A DNA stretch of 19,836 bases from an uncultured Collinsella sp. (GCA_900552875.1 USCS01000007.1:1-19836); one strand, 5' to 3'; shown: positions 1 through 7,442, counted from the stretch's first letter. The notes: generated from the letters alone by a model not told the origin. Made by a program: numbers and translations.

Positions 1-47
1 TCCACGGCCTTGACCATATGTTGCTTAAGCTGTTCCGAATCAATCAC
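1..47 (-). CDS. 5' fragment of a thiamine-related gene (TPP riboswitch-controlled)
   Basis: Only the first 15 codons lie in the window, reading MIDSEQLKQHMVKAV. The GTG start at 47-45 sits 8 bases after a strong AAGGAGG ribosome site (62-56). An ATG at 54-52 is closer to that site but meets a stop after four codons, so GTG is the credible start. The gene follows a TPP riboswitch and its terminator on the same strand, so a role in thiamine synthesis, salvage or transport is inferred. The residues visible are too few to choose among thiamine families. Confidence 0.6.
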   Translation of the reverse strand, partial: MIDSEQLKQHMVKAV

Positions 48-69
48 TGAACATGCCTCCTTGGCATAG

Positions 70-100
70 AAAAGGGGCGCTGTGCATAGACAGCGCCCCT
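70..100 (-). terminator. Intrinsic terminator of the TPP riboswitch
   Basis: A perfect 11-bp stem (AGGGGCGCTGT, 100-90, with ACAGCGCCCCT, 83-73) closes a 6-base loop and is followed on the minus strand by TTTT. It lies between the aptamer and the ribosome site, the usual place for the expression platform of a transcription-attenuating riboswitch. Confidence 0.85.
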
Positions 101-109
101 GTAAAGGCG

Positions 110-204
110 GCATGCTCCCTACGCCAGCATTAACTGACAGGTTCAAAGGATTAGGCCCCATGCCCTCTCAGCCTTGTGGTTTGCACCGCCGGCACTCCCG
201 CATC
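110..204 (-). ncRNA. TPP (thiamine pyrophosphate) riboswitch aptamer
   Basis: The minus strand carries the conserved TPP aptamer elements in order: GGGAGTGC near the 5' end, GGCTGAGAGGG (the CUGAGA core), CCTTTGAACCTG, then TTAATGCTGGCGTAGGGA near the 3' end. The outermost bases ATGC and GCAT can form P1. THI-box RNAs bind TPP and switch off thiamine genes. Here the aptamer is followed by an intrinsic terminator and a gene start, so control by premature termination is inferred. Confidence 0.93.
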
Positions 205-220
205 GAATCTGTTGTTCCCT

Positions 221-226
221 ATACTA
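221..226 (-). promoter_or_regulatory. Candidate -10 box for the TPP-riboswitch transcript
   Basis: TAGTAT on the minus strand (226-221) would start transcription about 10 bases ahead of the aptamer. No good -35 box is seen at 17 bases. The dyad at 232-264 occupies that area. Confidence 0.35.
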
Positions 227-231
227 ACGCA

Positions 232-264
232 CCTGCCAAAAAGGGACAGGTTTATTTTGACAGG
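232..264. repeat. Intergenic hairpin with GACA/A-tract arms
   Basis: The arms CCTGCCAAAA (232-241) and TTTTGACAGG (255-264) pair over 10 bp with one mismatch. In minus-strand RNA the mismatch becomes a G-U pair. The loop holds GGGACAGG, which resembles the arm ends. The element lies between the divergent thiamine and HAD genes. It may be a small dispersed repeat. Confidence 0.45.
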
Positions 265-302
265 TCGTTACAATAGGTAGGACCGATACGAATGGGGACC
301 TC

Positions 303-1211
303 ATGATCAAACTTGTGCTGACCGATATGGACGATACGCTGATTCCGGCCGGGCATGACGGCGCCAGCGACTACGCCATCGAGGGCATTCATGCCATGCA
401 GGCGGCGGGTCTGCACTTTGGCCCGGTTTCGGGTCGCCAGCCGTCCGCGATGGGCTGGATGTTCAAAAATCGTTCCGAGTGTTTTTCGACTGGCGCGTTC
501 TGTAACGGCCAGGTGATGTTTGTCGACGGTGAGGTTGTTGCCTCCCGTGCGAGCGACAACGGTGCCCTCATGCGTCTTGCCGACTATCTTGAGCAAGAGA
601 CCGACGATACCTATCTGAAGGTCTATAGCCTGGGCGATGACTTTTGGAATAACGATGCCTATTGTGTGACGAGCGACCCCGAGCGCGTTCGTCGCGCCAT
701 GGAGTCGGGCGGCAACGCATGGCTCAAAGGCGAAGAGGCCCCGTGCCGTCCCGTCGTCGATGAAGCGCCGGTGTTCAAGGCGAATATCTGGAGTGCCCGT
801 TCGCGTGAGGAGCTCGCGGAGCTACGCGAGCGCGTTGCCGCTGAGGTGCCGGAACTCTCGCTTGTGTTTCCCAACAACCGAGTGCGCCTGTTTGACATCC
901 TTCCGGCTGGTTGGGACAAGGGCTGCGCTGCGCTGGAGCTGGCGCGCGCTTTGGGCCTGACGCTCGACGAGGTGGCCGTATTTGGCGATTCCGATAACGA
1001 TCTGCCCATGATCGATGCCGTTCCCAACTCCGTTGCGGTCGCCAATGCCAACGAGGCCGTCACGGCTGCCGCACGCTGGCATATCGGCGCTGCGGCGGAC
1101 GATGCGGTTGCCGGGGCTCTGCATCAGATTGCCGCCTGTGCCGCGACGGGGGAGATGCCGCCGTTTATGCGTCAGATGGATGCGACGGGTTTCGACGTCA
1201 CGAACGTCTAG
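303..1211 (+). CDS. HAD-superfamily hydrolase, Cof/type IIB sugar-phosphate phosphatase family
   Basis: This 302-residue protein has all four HAD motifs: DMDDTL (residues 8-13, with Asp8 as the expected nucleophile and Asp10 the acid/base), Ser43 in PVSGRQ (motif II), Lys206 in WDKG (motif III) and GDSDND at 228-233 (motif IV, metal binding). The long insert between motifs II and III fits the C2B cap of the Cof/YbiV group, which are Mg-dependent cytosolic phosphatases of sugar phosphates and similar metabolites. The substrate cannot be read from sequence. The start has a GGGGA ribosome site a few bases upstream, and a TACAAT -10-like box lies at 269-274. The stop is only 10 bases before the next start, so the gene is probably co-transcribed with the LysR regulator. 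Confidence 0.9.
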   Translation: MIKLVLTDMDDTLIPAGHDGASDYAIEGIHAMQAAGLHFGPVSGRQPSAMGWMFKNRSECFSTGAFCNGQVMFVDGEVVASRASDNGALMRLADYLEQETDDTYLKVYSLGDDFWNNDAYCVTSDPERVRRAMESGGNAWLKGEEAPCRPVVDEAPVFKANIWSARSREELAELRERVAAEVPELSLVFPNNRVRLFDILPAGWDKGCAALELARALGLTLDEVAVFGDSDNDLPMIDAVPNSVAVANANEAVTAAARWHIGAAADDAVAGALHQIAACAATGEMPPFMRQMDATGFDVTNV

Positions 1212-1221
1212 GGAGAAAGCT

Positions 1222-2118
1222 ATGAAGCTTCAGCAGCTCAGGTATGTCGTCAAAGTTGCCGAATGCGGCAGCATCACCGAGGCCTCGCGCCGGCTCTTTG
1301 TGTCGCAGCCTTCGATTACCGCATCGATTCGCGATCTCGAAAGCGAGATGGGCGTGCACATCTTTGAGCGCACCAACAAGGGCGTCATTGTGTCCGAGGA
1401 AGGCGAGACCTTCTTGGGCTACGCGCGCCAGGTACTCGATCAGGCCGATCTGCTCGAAGGCAAGTACAAGGGCGCGTCCGAGCAGGTGCCGCACTTTAGT
1501 GTGAGCTGCCAGCATTATTCCTTTGCCGTCAACGCGTTTGTTGACGTGATCCGTGAGTTCGATGCCGCGCGCTATGACTTTACCCTGCGCGAGGAGCAGA
1601 CTCACGAGATTATCGAGGACGTCGCGCATATGAAAAGCGAACTGGGCATCCTATATCTGTCCGAGCACAACCGCGAGGTCATCGAGCGCATGCTGGTGGC
1701 CAACGAGCTCGTATTCGAAGGACTCTTCTGCGCTACGCCGCATGTCTTTGTGTGCTCCGACCATCCGCTGGCGGGTCGCTCGAGTGTGACGCTCGAGGAC
1801 TTGGAAGACTACCCGTTCCTGTCCTATGAGCAGGGCAGCTACAACTCGTTTTACTATTCCGAGGAGCTGACCTCGACCTTTGAGCGCCGCAAGAATATCC
1901 GCGTGCGCGACCGTGCGACGCTGTTCAACCTAGCTATGGGCCTTAACGGTTACACGGTGTGTTCGGGCGTGATCAGCCATGAACTTAACGGCCCCGGTAT
2001 TATCTCGATTCCGCTCGATGTAGACGAGTACATGGAGATTGGCATCATCACGCGCAAGAACACGACACTTACGCGCTACGGGCAGGCCTATATCGACGCG
2101 ATTCGTCAGCATATCTAG
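1222..2118 (+). CDS. LysR-family regulator resembling streptococcal CpsY/MtaR (methionine-type)
   Basis: The 298-residue protein begins with a LysR winged helix (residues 1-60: LRYVVKVAECGSITEAS, then LFVSQPSITASIRDLE) followed by a full effector domain. The effector domain strongly recalls the streptococcal CpsY/MtaR group from memory: SVSCQHYSFAVNAFV, DYPFLSYEQG, NSFYYSEE, RDRATLFNL and GLNGYTVCSG all have close counterparts there. Those regulators control methionine uptake and synthesis. The start is ATG at 1222 with GGGAG overlapping the stop region of the HAD gene, so the two are likely coupled. The frame is open further upstream inside the HAD gene, but no ribosome site supports a longer form. 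A MetE-like gene follows downstream with a MET-box-like dyad before it, so control of that gene is a reasonable inference. Confidence 0.88.
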   Translation: MKLQQLRYVVKVAECGSITEASRRLFVSQPSITASIRDLESEMGVHIFERTNKGVIVSEEGETFLGYARQVLDQADLLEGKYKGASEQVPHFSVSCQHYSFAVNAFVDVIREFDAARYDFTLREEQTHEIIEDVAHMKSELGILYLSEHNREVIERMLVANELVFEGLFCATPHVFVCSDHPLAGRSSVTLEDLEDYPFLSYEQGSYNSFYYSEELTSTFERRKNIRVRDRATLFNLAMGLNGYTVCSGVISHELNGPGIISIPLDVDEYMEIGIITRKNTTLTRYGQAYIDAIRQHI

Positions 2119-2154
2119 GCTGCTGTGCTCCGCACGGTTCAAGTCTCTTTATGA

Positions 2155-2166
2155 CAGTCCAGACTG
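2155..2166. promoter_or_regulatory. Short palindrome upstream of the MetE-like gene
   Basis: CAGTC-CA-GACTG forms 5-bp perfect arms around a 2-base centre and abuts the MET-box-like dyad. It may be an accessory operator half or chance. Confidence 0.25.
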
Positions 2167-2187
2167 ATATAGGAAGCATCTATATCA
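2165..2187. promoter_or_regulatory. MET-box-like LysR operator (TATAG-N7-CTATA)
   Basis: An 8-bp perfect inverted repeat, TGATATAG and CTATATCA, is separated by 7 bases. Its core TATAG-N7-CTATA has the same arms and spacing as the streptococcal MET-box bound by MtaR/MetR-type LysR proteins (TATAGTTTNAAACTATA as I recall it). It sits between a CpsY/MtaR-like regulator gene and a MetE-like gene. AT-rich -10-like sequences (TATAAA 2194-2199, TATATT 2202-2207) lie just downstream, as expected for an activator site near -35 or above. Confidence 0.55.
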
Positions 2188-2273
2188 AACTGTTATAAAC
2201 GTATATTTTACGATGGCCATATGAACGCTCATACTCTGTCCCAGTAAAGCAACCAATGCAAAGGGAGATATCT

Positions 2274-3407
2274 ATGAGCACTTCGATTCAACCGAACGCG
2301 CCGTTTCGCGCCGATATCGTCGGCAGCTTTCTTCGTCCGCAGGCTGTAAAGGACGCCCGTGCTGCCTATGCGGCAGGCACGCTTGATGCCGGGGGGCTTA
2401 AGGCCGTCGAGGACGATGCCATTCGCGATTTGGTGGCCAAGCAGAAGGCCGCCGGCCTGCAGGTGATTACCGATGGCGAGTTCCGCCGCAGCTACTGGCA
2501 CCTCGATTTTATGTGGGGACTCAACGGCATTGAGCGCCGCGCCTCGCGCACGGGCTACATGTTCCACGATGAGGAGACTACCGCCGACACCGCCGTGGTA
2601 ACCGGTCCCATTAGCGGCGAGAACCATCCGTTCGTCGAGCACTTTAAGTTTGTCAAGGCGCTTGAGGGGGAGGGCCAGATCGCGCGGCAAACCATTCCGG
2701 CGCCGATCCAGACGTTCTCCGAAGTCACGCTCGACCGCTGCGACGGCCAGCAGGAGAGTCTACGCGCCATCTACAAGACCGACGAAGAGCTCGCCGATGC
2801 CATTGCCGCAGCATACCGCACCGTGATTGCCGACCTGTATGCCGCGGGCTGCCGCAACATCCAATTTGATGACTGCACCTGGGGCATCTATTGCGATACC
2901 GACTTTGTGTCCAAGACCGGCATGAGCCCGGTTGACCTGCAAAAGGTGTCCGAGCTAGGCGTGGCGCTCAATAATGCCGCCATCGCGGGCAAGCCCGACG
3001 ATCTGGTTATCAACACGCACGTGTGCCGCGGCAACTATCACTCCACGTATGCCTTCGAGGGTGGTTATGATCCCATTGCGCCGTACCTGTTCGCACATGA
3101 GAACGTCGACGCGTTCTACCTTGAGTTCGATACGCCACGCGCCGGTGGCTTTGAGCCGCTCAAGTACGTTGCTCCCGGCAAGAAGGTCGTGCTGGGCCTG
3201 GTGACCACCAAGGCGGCTGAGCTTGAGGACGAGGACGTTATCGTCGAACGTATCCACGAGGCCGCAAAGTATGTGCCGCTCGAGAACCTGTACCTGTCGC
3301 CCCAGTGCGGCTTTGCCAGCTGCGAGATTGGCAACAAGCTGACCGAGGACGAGCAGTGGGCAAAGATCGCGCTGGTCAAGCGCATCGCCGAGCGCGTTTG
3401 GAAGTAA
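2274..3407 (+). CDS. MetE C-terminal-domain protein (YxjG/YxjH-like, B12-independent methionine synthase family)
   Basis: The 377-residue protein matches the catalytic C-terminal half of cobalamin-independent methionine synthase. It has DGEFRRSYWHLDF near residue 67 and the probable zinc ligands His249 and Cys251 (THVCRGN), Glu284 (FYLEFD) and Cys345 (LSPQCGF). It lacks the N-terminal MetE half, as in Bacillus YxjG/YxjH, which are thought to make methionine from homocysteine with a methyl donor other than the long-chain folate used by MetE, or from a related substrate. The start is ATG 2274 with AAGGGAG six bases upstream; an in-frame ATG at 2256 has no ribosome site. The upstream MET-box-like site and neighbouring CpsY/MtaR-like regulator support a methionine role. 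No S-box or other SAM riboswitch is seen. Confidence 0.9.
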   Translation: MSTSIQPNAPFRADIVGSFLRPQAVKDARAAYAAGTLDAGGLKAVEDDAIRDLVAKQKAAGLQVITDGEFRRSYWHLDFMWGLNGIERRASRTGYMFHDEETTADTAVVTGPISGENHPFVEHFKFVKALEGEGQIARQTIPAPIQTFSEVTLDRCDGQQESLRAIYKTDEELADAIAAAYRTVIADLYAAGCRNIQFDDCTWGIYCDTDFVSKTGMSPVDLQKVSELGVALNNAAIAGKPDDLVINTHVCRGNYHSTYAFEGGYDPIAPYLFAHENVDAFYLEFDTPRAGGFEPLKYVAPGKKVVLGLVTTKAAELEDEDVIVERIHEAAKYVPLENLYLSPQCGFASCEIGNKLTEDEQWAKIALVKRIAERVWK

Positions 3408-3530
3408 CGCTACCGCTTGTAGGTGACGGCGCGTGCGAGACATGGCGTATCACGTACAATGGTTCGGATCGTATCGTTCGGGCAGGTTATCCGATATGCC
3501 TGATCGCCCTTCCATCATGAAAGGACTTCC

Positions 3531-4865
3531 ATGTCCCAATCCTCGACGCCCGCCGTCACCGATGCCATCTACGATGCATCATCGCTCGGCCGCCCGCGCA
3601 TGTTCGTGTTGGGTTTGCAACACATGTTTGCGATGTTCGGAGCCACGGTGCTCGTGCCCGTACTCACCGGCCTTTCCGTTTCGGCGACGCTTCTGTTCGC
3701 CGGCATCGGCACGCTGCTGTTTCATTTTCTATCGCGCGGTAAGGTGCTCGCGTTTCTGGGCTCGTCGTTTGCCTTTATCGCGGGTTATGCCGCCATTGCA
3801 CCCAACGGCGAAGCCGAGCTTTTGCCTTACGCTTGCCTGGGCGTTGCCTGCGCCGGCCTGCTCTATCCGGTGCTGGCGGCGCTGTTCCGCGCATTTGGCG
3901 CCAAGCGTGTCATGCGCTTCTTTCCGCCGGTGGTGACCGGTCCCATCGTCATTTCCATCGGCCTGATCCTGGCGAGCTCTGCCATTGCCAACTGCCAGAC
4001 CAACTGGCTTGTCGCCGTTATCGCTGTGGCCGTGATCGTCATCTGCAACATCTGGGGCCGCGGCATGGTCAAGATCGTGCCGATTCTGCTGGGCGTTGTG
4101 GTGAGCTATGCCGTTGCGACTGCGCTGGGCGAGGTCGATTTTTCGGGCGTCGCAGCCGCTCCCTGGGTTGGCTTGCCCGTCGTGTGGGACAACACCGTGT
4201 TTGCGCTCTTTGGGCCGCAGTTCGATAGCGGCCTCGCCGCGACGGCCATCATTACCATCATGCCGTTGGCCTTTGCGACCATGATCGAGCATATCGGTGA
4301 CATCTCTGCTATCGGTTCGACTTGCGAGCGCAACTACATTGCCGATCCCGGTCTGCATCGCACGCTGCTCGGCGATGGTCTTGCCACGATTCTGGCTTCG
4401 CTCTTTGGCGCTCCGGCCAACACCACGTATGGTGAGAACACCGGCGTGCTTGCCCTGACGCGTGTGTTTGACCCGCGCGTGATTCGCATTGCCGCGTGCT
4501 GCGCTATCGTGCTTTCGTTCTGCCCCAAGTTCGCTGCCGTGATTGCCGCCATGCCGGCGTGCGTAATCGGCGGCGTGTCGCTTGTGCTCTACGGCATGAT
4601 CAGTGCCGTGGGCGTTCGCAATCTTATCGAAAACCAGGTCGATTTCCAGAACAACCGCAATGTACTGGTGGCGGCTCTGGTGCTCGTGCTTTCGCTCGGT
4701 ATTGCGTATAGCACCGCCGGCGCCATCGTGTTGGAGCTGGGCGGCGTGACGATTTCGCTTTCGGGCCTTGCCGTGGGCTCGCTGGTGGGCATTGTGCTCA
4801 ACGCCATCCTGCCAGGTAATGACTTTGAGTTCGATACTTCCGAGCTTGAGGAGACTGCTGAATAG
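3531..4865 (+). CDS. uraA: Uracil-type nucleobase permease (NCS2 family)
   Basis: The 444-residue membrane protein has a QHMFAMFGATVLVPVL segment at residues 30-45, the TM1 signature of nucleobase-cation symporter-2 proteins. It also has the substrate-site EHIGDIS (Glu253 and His254, equivalent to the TM8 glutamate of UraA) and NTTYGENTGVLALTR (Glu302, TM10 signature). These glutamates contact uracil in E. coli UraA, so proton-coupled uracil uptake is the best call; xanthine or another base cannot be excluded. About 14 membrane segments are visible and the length is usual. The ATG has AAAGGA six bases upstream. A TACAAT box near 3450 is a weak candidate -10. A strong bidirectional terminator follows. 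Confidence 0.88.
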   Translation: MSQSSTPAVTDAIYDASSLGRPRMFVLGLQHMFAMFGATVLVPVLTGLSVSATLLFAGIGTLLFHFLSRGKVLAFLGSSFAFIAGYAAIAPNGEAELLPYACLGVACAGLLYPVLAALFRAFGAKRVMRFFPPVVTGPIVISIGLILASSAIANCQTNWLVAVIAVAVIVICNIWGRGMVKIVPILLGVVVSYAVATALGEVDFSGVAAAPWVGLPVVWDNTVFALFGPQFDSGLAATAIITIMPLAFATMIEHIGDISAIGSTCERNYIADPGLHRTLLGDGLATILASLFGAPANTTYGENTGVLALTRVFDPRVIRIAACCAIVLSFCPKFAAVIAAMPACVIGGVSLVLYGMISAVGVRNLIENQVDFQNNRNVLVAALVLVLSLGIAYSTAGAIVLELGGVTISLSGLAVGSLVGIVLNAILPGNDFEFDTSELEETAE

Positions 4866-4882
4866 TAGCTGCGTTCAGCCAA

Positions 4883-4930
4883 ATTAAAAATGGCGTCTAT
4901 GCGTATGTACGCGTGGGCGCCATTTTTAAT
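4883..4930. terminator. Bidirectional terminator between uraA and the esterase gene
   Basis: Perfect 13-bp arms ATTAAAAATGGCG (4883-4895) and CGCCATTTTTAAT (4918-4930) give a GC-rich upper stem flanked by A and T runs on both sides. It can therefore end transcripts from both convergent genes. The last bases overlap the 3' end of the esterase gene. Confidence 0.85.
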
Positions 4931-5591
4931 GCGTCAGTATCCAGTGGATGCCGCGCGCCATGCGCAGGTCAGTTTGGGCAAAGTGATTGCCGGGGTTGAG
5001 CTCCAACGTTGTTGGAACGTCACGCTCGATAAACAGCTCTTCCATCGCGCGCGTATCGTCGAGCACGTGCCGCATCATGCGGTTGGGCGTCTTGGTTTCC
5101 TTTTTGCCGAGTGACAGATAGACGGCCTGTGGGTTGCCGGCAAAAGGGGCCGTGCTGGCGCGATCGACAAAGTCGGGAAACCACAACGACCCCGATGCGC
5201 TTGCGGCGCGGCTAAAGGCGTCGGTTTGCCAGAGGGACCAGAGCGCGAAGAGGCCCGCGAGCGAGTAGCCGGCAATGCCGCGCCAGGTGGGCGGCTGAGG
5301 AAGCGACGACTCGGCCTCTGGGATTATCCAGTTCAACAGCTCATCGAGAAATCCGGATGCCTGACCGCCAAAGGGCTCGGCATCGCGCACGGTTCCGTCG
5401 CATCCCCAGGGGCTCAGCTCGCGATTCCAGTTGAGGCTGCCAATGCCGACAAGCGTGAAGGGCGGGCAGTTGAGCTCTCGGCAGCGTTCATAAACCTCCG
5501 TGCCATCGCCCATGACCACGGGAAGATAGATGACTGGTGCGCTTTCGGCATGCTGTGCATGAACGGTTATCTGCTTTTGATGCGCTTCCAT
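4926..5591 (-). CDS. Alpha/beta-hydrolase esterase (esterase D/IroE-like, PF00756 type)
   Basis: The 221-residue protein has an early strand region IYLPVVMGDG, then GIAGYSLAGLFALW with the GxSxG nucleophile elbow (Ser110), and a late ELNPGNHF (His203) that fits the catalytic histidine. Glu165 in LGKKE is a possible acid, although its role is uncertain. This layout matches the Esterase D / enterochelin-esterase-like family of cytosolic serine hydrolases; the substrate is unknown. There is no signal peptide. ATG 5591 has GAGAAG seven bases upstream. The frame is open to an ATG at 5639 that has no ribosome site. The gene converges on uraA and shares its terminator. Confidence 0.8.
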   Translation of the reverse strand: MEAHQKQITVHAQHAESAPVIYLPVVMGDGTEVYERCRELNCPPFTLVGIGSLNWNRELSPWGCDGTVRDAEPFGGQASGFLDELLNWIIPEAESSLPQPPTWRGIAGYSLAGLFALWSLWQTDAFSRAASASGSLWFPDFVDRASTAPFAGNPQAVYLSLGKKETKTPNRMMRHVLDDTRAMEELFIERDVPTTLELNPGNHFAQTDLRMARGIHWILTH

Positions 5592-5705
5592 GACGGGCTT
5601 CTCTCGGCGTTGTGATATCGACGGCCCCCATTGTCGCACGCCGGCTTATGCAGGTTGGGCTAGACCAAAGACAATCTCGTGCATACCCTGCGGACGCATA
5701 TGGAA

Positions 5706-5741
5706 AACGCCACCGCCGGAGGGGAGCTCGGCGGTGGCGTT
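5706..5741 (-). terminator. Terminator of the surface-protein gene
   Basis: The 13-bp arms AACGCCACCGCCG (5706-5718) and CGGCGGTGGCGTT (5729-5741) are perfect. On the minus strand the stem ends in GGCGTTTT, giving a short U-tract. It lies about 60 bases after the surface-protein stop. Confidence 0.75.
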
Positions 5742-5798
5742 GTTAAACGGTGCTGGGACTCGGGGCCTTCGCGGGAGCTGCCATGTGCGCAGAGGCGT

Positions 5799-7319
5799 CT
5801 AAGAGCGCTTGCGGCTCGCCATGGTGCCTGCGGCGATAGCGGCTGTTCCCGCAAGGACGGTTGCCACGATGGCCGCACCCGAGGTGTCGCCGGTTGCCGC
5901 GAGCACGCCGGTAGTCTTGGCTTTCGTGATTGAAGCCGCAACGGCCTTGGTCGGCTTTGAGCCCTCAGGCTTGGGGTTCTGCTTGGACTCCGCGGGCTTG
6001 CTTTCTGCGGGCTTGGTCTCGTCGGGCTTGGGGTCTTCCGGCTTGGCTACCTCGGGAGGTGCGATGACCATGCTCTTGGCGACAGCTTCGTTATAGGGGG
6101 AGTCGATCACAGCGTCGCCCGTGCCGATGGTTTGACCCGCCTCGTAGACGATGCCGTCGCTGAGTTCTTCCTTGTTGCGATAGTCAATGACCTTGCCGCC
6201 TTCAGGCGTCTGGATGGTGGCTCCTTCGATTTCGATGGTGCCAATCGCCTTACCATCCGCGCTCATGGCAAGGGCGAAGATTGCCGCCGTGTCTCCCTCG
6301 GCCGTGACCTTGCTGCGGAGAATCGAAATGGTTGCGGGCGTGATGCCCTCCTTGGTCTGAGCAAAGATGCCGATGTTCATGCCTCGGGGCTGAGGGTTAG
6401 TTTCGCCATCCTGGCCTGCACTGTAGTGGCCGGGGCCGTCGCCGCCGGTCTCGGCATAGCGGGCTATGGCCTTGACAACGGAGTCGCTGATGTAGATATG
6501 GCCACCCGCTTCGCCGGAGTAGAAATTACTGGTGGAGATTGCAACCGAGAACCTGCCTTCTGCGAGCGCATCCACAGTCGAGCCGTTCTTGATGACGATG
6601 TCGTCCTCATCGGTGAAGAGTGCGCTGACTTCCCCGCCATCTGAGCTTGCGCGGGCCGTCACGGTCGCGCCATCGAGCGTGATGCCCTTGTAGACATAGA
6701 TGCCATACCCAACGCCACTTGCGTTGAGGGAAGCGTTCGTGACCGTGAGGCTGTTTTTACCGTCGATGGCGGCGTCTTCCTCGGAACTTGCCTTGACCTG
6801 GCTGCCATCCGAGATCTCGATGTTGCCGTCGGCCCAAATCGCATTGTCTTTGATAGAGCTTGCCTCTACCTTGCCGCCGCCCTTTATGATGAGGTTCTCG
6901 TTAGCATCGATACCCTGATCCTCGGTGGCCTTGGCGGTGACGGTTCCGCTGTTGTCGATCGTGATGTTGCCGTCGGCCCTGATGCCATCCGAATCGCCCG
7001 TGGCGTTAACGTTTCCCGAGCCCTTGATGGTGACATCGCCCCCGGCATCGATGGCATCGTGCTCGGTGCTCGTGGCGTTGACAGTGCCAGCGCCGTCGAT
7101 GTTGATGTTGTCGACGGAAGTGATGGCGTCACGAGAAGATGCCACGTTGAGCGTGCTGGACGCGTCGCCCTGAATATTAAGCTCGGCGTTCTTGTTCGCG
7201 CCATCCTTAACCTTGATGCCGCGGCCGTCGTCGTTAGTGACGGTGTTGTTGCCCTCGTAGCTCACGTTGAGCTTGCCCGCTGCCTCGATCGCACCGCCGT
7301 TGTAGCCGTTGAGCTTCAT
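5799..7319 (-). CDS. Sortase-anchored beta-helix surface protein, N-terminus missing
   Basis: The open frame codes 506 residues. Residues about 62-200 hold five or so degenerate 23-26-residue repeats of the form DxIxAxGxIxIxxxGxVxAxS, as in right-handed beta-helix carbohydrate-binding proteins (Cthe_2159-like). A proline/lysine/glutamate linker (about 423-470) spans the wall. The end has a variant sorting signal LAATGD (473-478), a hydrophobic stretch and the tail ASRKRS. A secreted, cell-wall-attached adhesin or glycan-binding protein is inferred. The start is not credible: ATG 7319 has no ribosome site, there is no signal peptide, and protein-like sequence (AGTWSWDGADD) continues in frame upstream to a stop at 7361-7359. 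The gene is probably broken at its 5' end or is a pseudogene. A terminator follows. Confidence 0.75.
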   Translation of the reverse strand: MKLNGYNGGAIEAAGKLNVSYEGNNTVTNDDGRGIKVKDGANKNAELNIQGDASSTLNVASSRDAITSVDNINIDGAGTVNATSTEHDAIDAGGDVTIKGSGNVNATGDSDGIRADGNITIDNSGTVTAKATEDQGIDANENLIIKGGGKVEASSIKDNAIWADGNIEISDGSQVKASSEEDAAIDGKNSLTVTNASLNASGVGYGIYVYKGITLDGATVTARASSDGGEVSALFTDEDDIVIKNGSTVDALAEGRFSVAISTSNFYSGEAGGHIYISDSVVKAIARYAETGGDGPGHYSAGQDGETNPQPRGMNIGIFAQTKEGITPATISILRSKVTAEGDTAAIFALAMSADGKAIGTIEIEGATIQTPEGGKVIDYRNKEELSDGIVYEAGQTIGTGDAVIDSPYNEAVAKSMVIAPPEVAKPEDPKPDETKPAESKPAESKQNPKPEGSKPTKAVAASITKAKTTGVLAATGDTSGAAIVATVLAGTAAIAAGTMASRKRS

Positions 7320-7442
7320 ATCATCGGCGCCGTCCCATGACCAGGTGCCGGCGGCGTCTCACGCGGCGCCAGCTGCTGTGCGCGAGTCCTATGCGACGGC
7401 GAACGTCGGGCTCGACAAAATGGGCTCCAGAGGTTTTGTCAT
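7320..7442 (-). pseudogene. Decayed 5' end of the surface-protein gene
   Basis: Reading upstream in the same frame as the surface protein gives DAAGTWSWDGADD directly before Met1, then TGA (7361-7359), then DSRTAAGAA, then TAG (7391-7389), then LSSPTFAVA. FAVA followed by DSRT looks like a signal-peptidase site and mature start, but the preceding MTKPLEPI is not a normal signal peptide. No GTG or TTG start exists between the stops and ATG 7319. A hairpin (7414-7440) occupies the place where the signal peptide should be encoded. Confidence 0.45.
7414..7440. repeat. Hairpin with GACAAAA arms
   Basis: GACAAAA (7414-7420) and TTTTGTC (7434-7440) form perfect 7-bp arms around a 13-base loop TGGGCTCCAGAGG. 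The arms share the GACAAAA core with the large inverted repeat at 16891-16996. The rest of the 7443-7612 interval shows no supportable gene. Confidence 0.4.

Noticed and set aside
2221..2247. Eight-codon leader peptide (MNAHTLSQ) before the MetE-like gene
   Set aside because: There is no ribosome site, no run of Met or other regulatory codons, and no attenuator hairpin.
2119..2273. SAM (S-box) riboswitch upstream of the MetE-like gene
   Set aside because: YxjG-type genes in Bacillus use one, but this interval has none of the conserved S-box elements. Short DNA dyads fit better.
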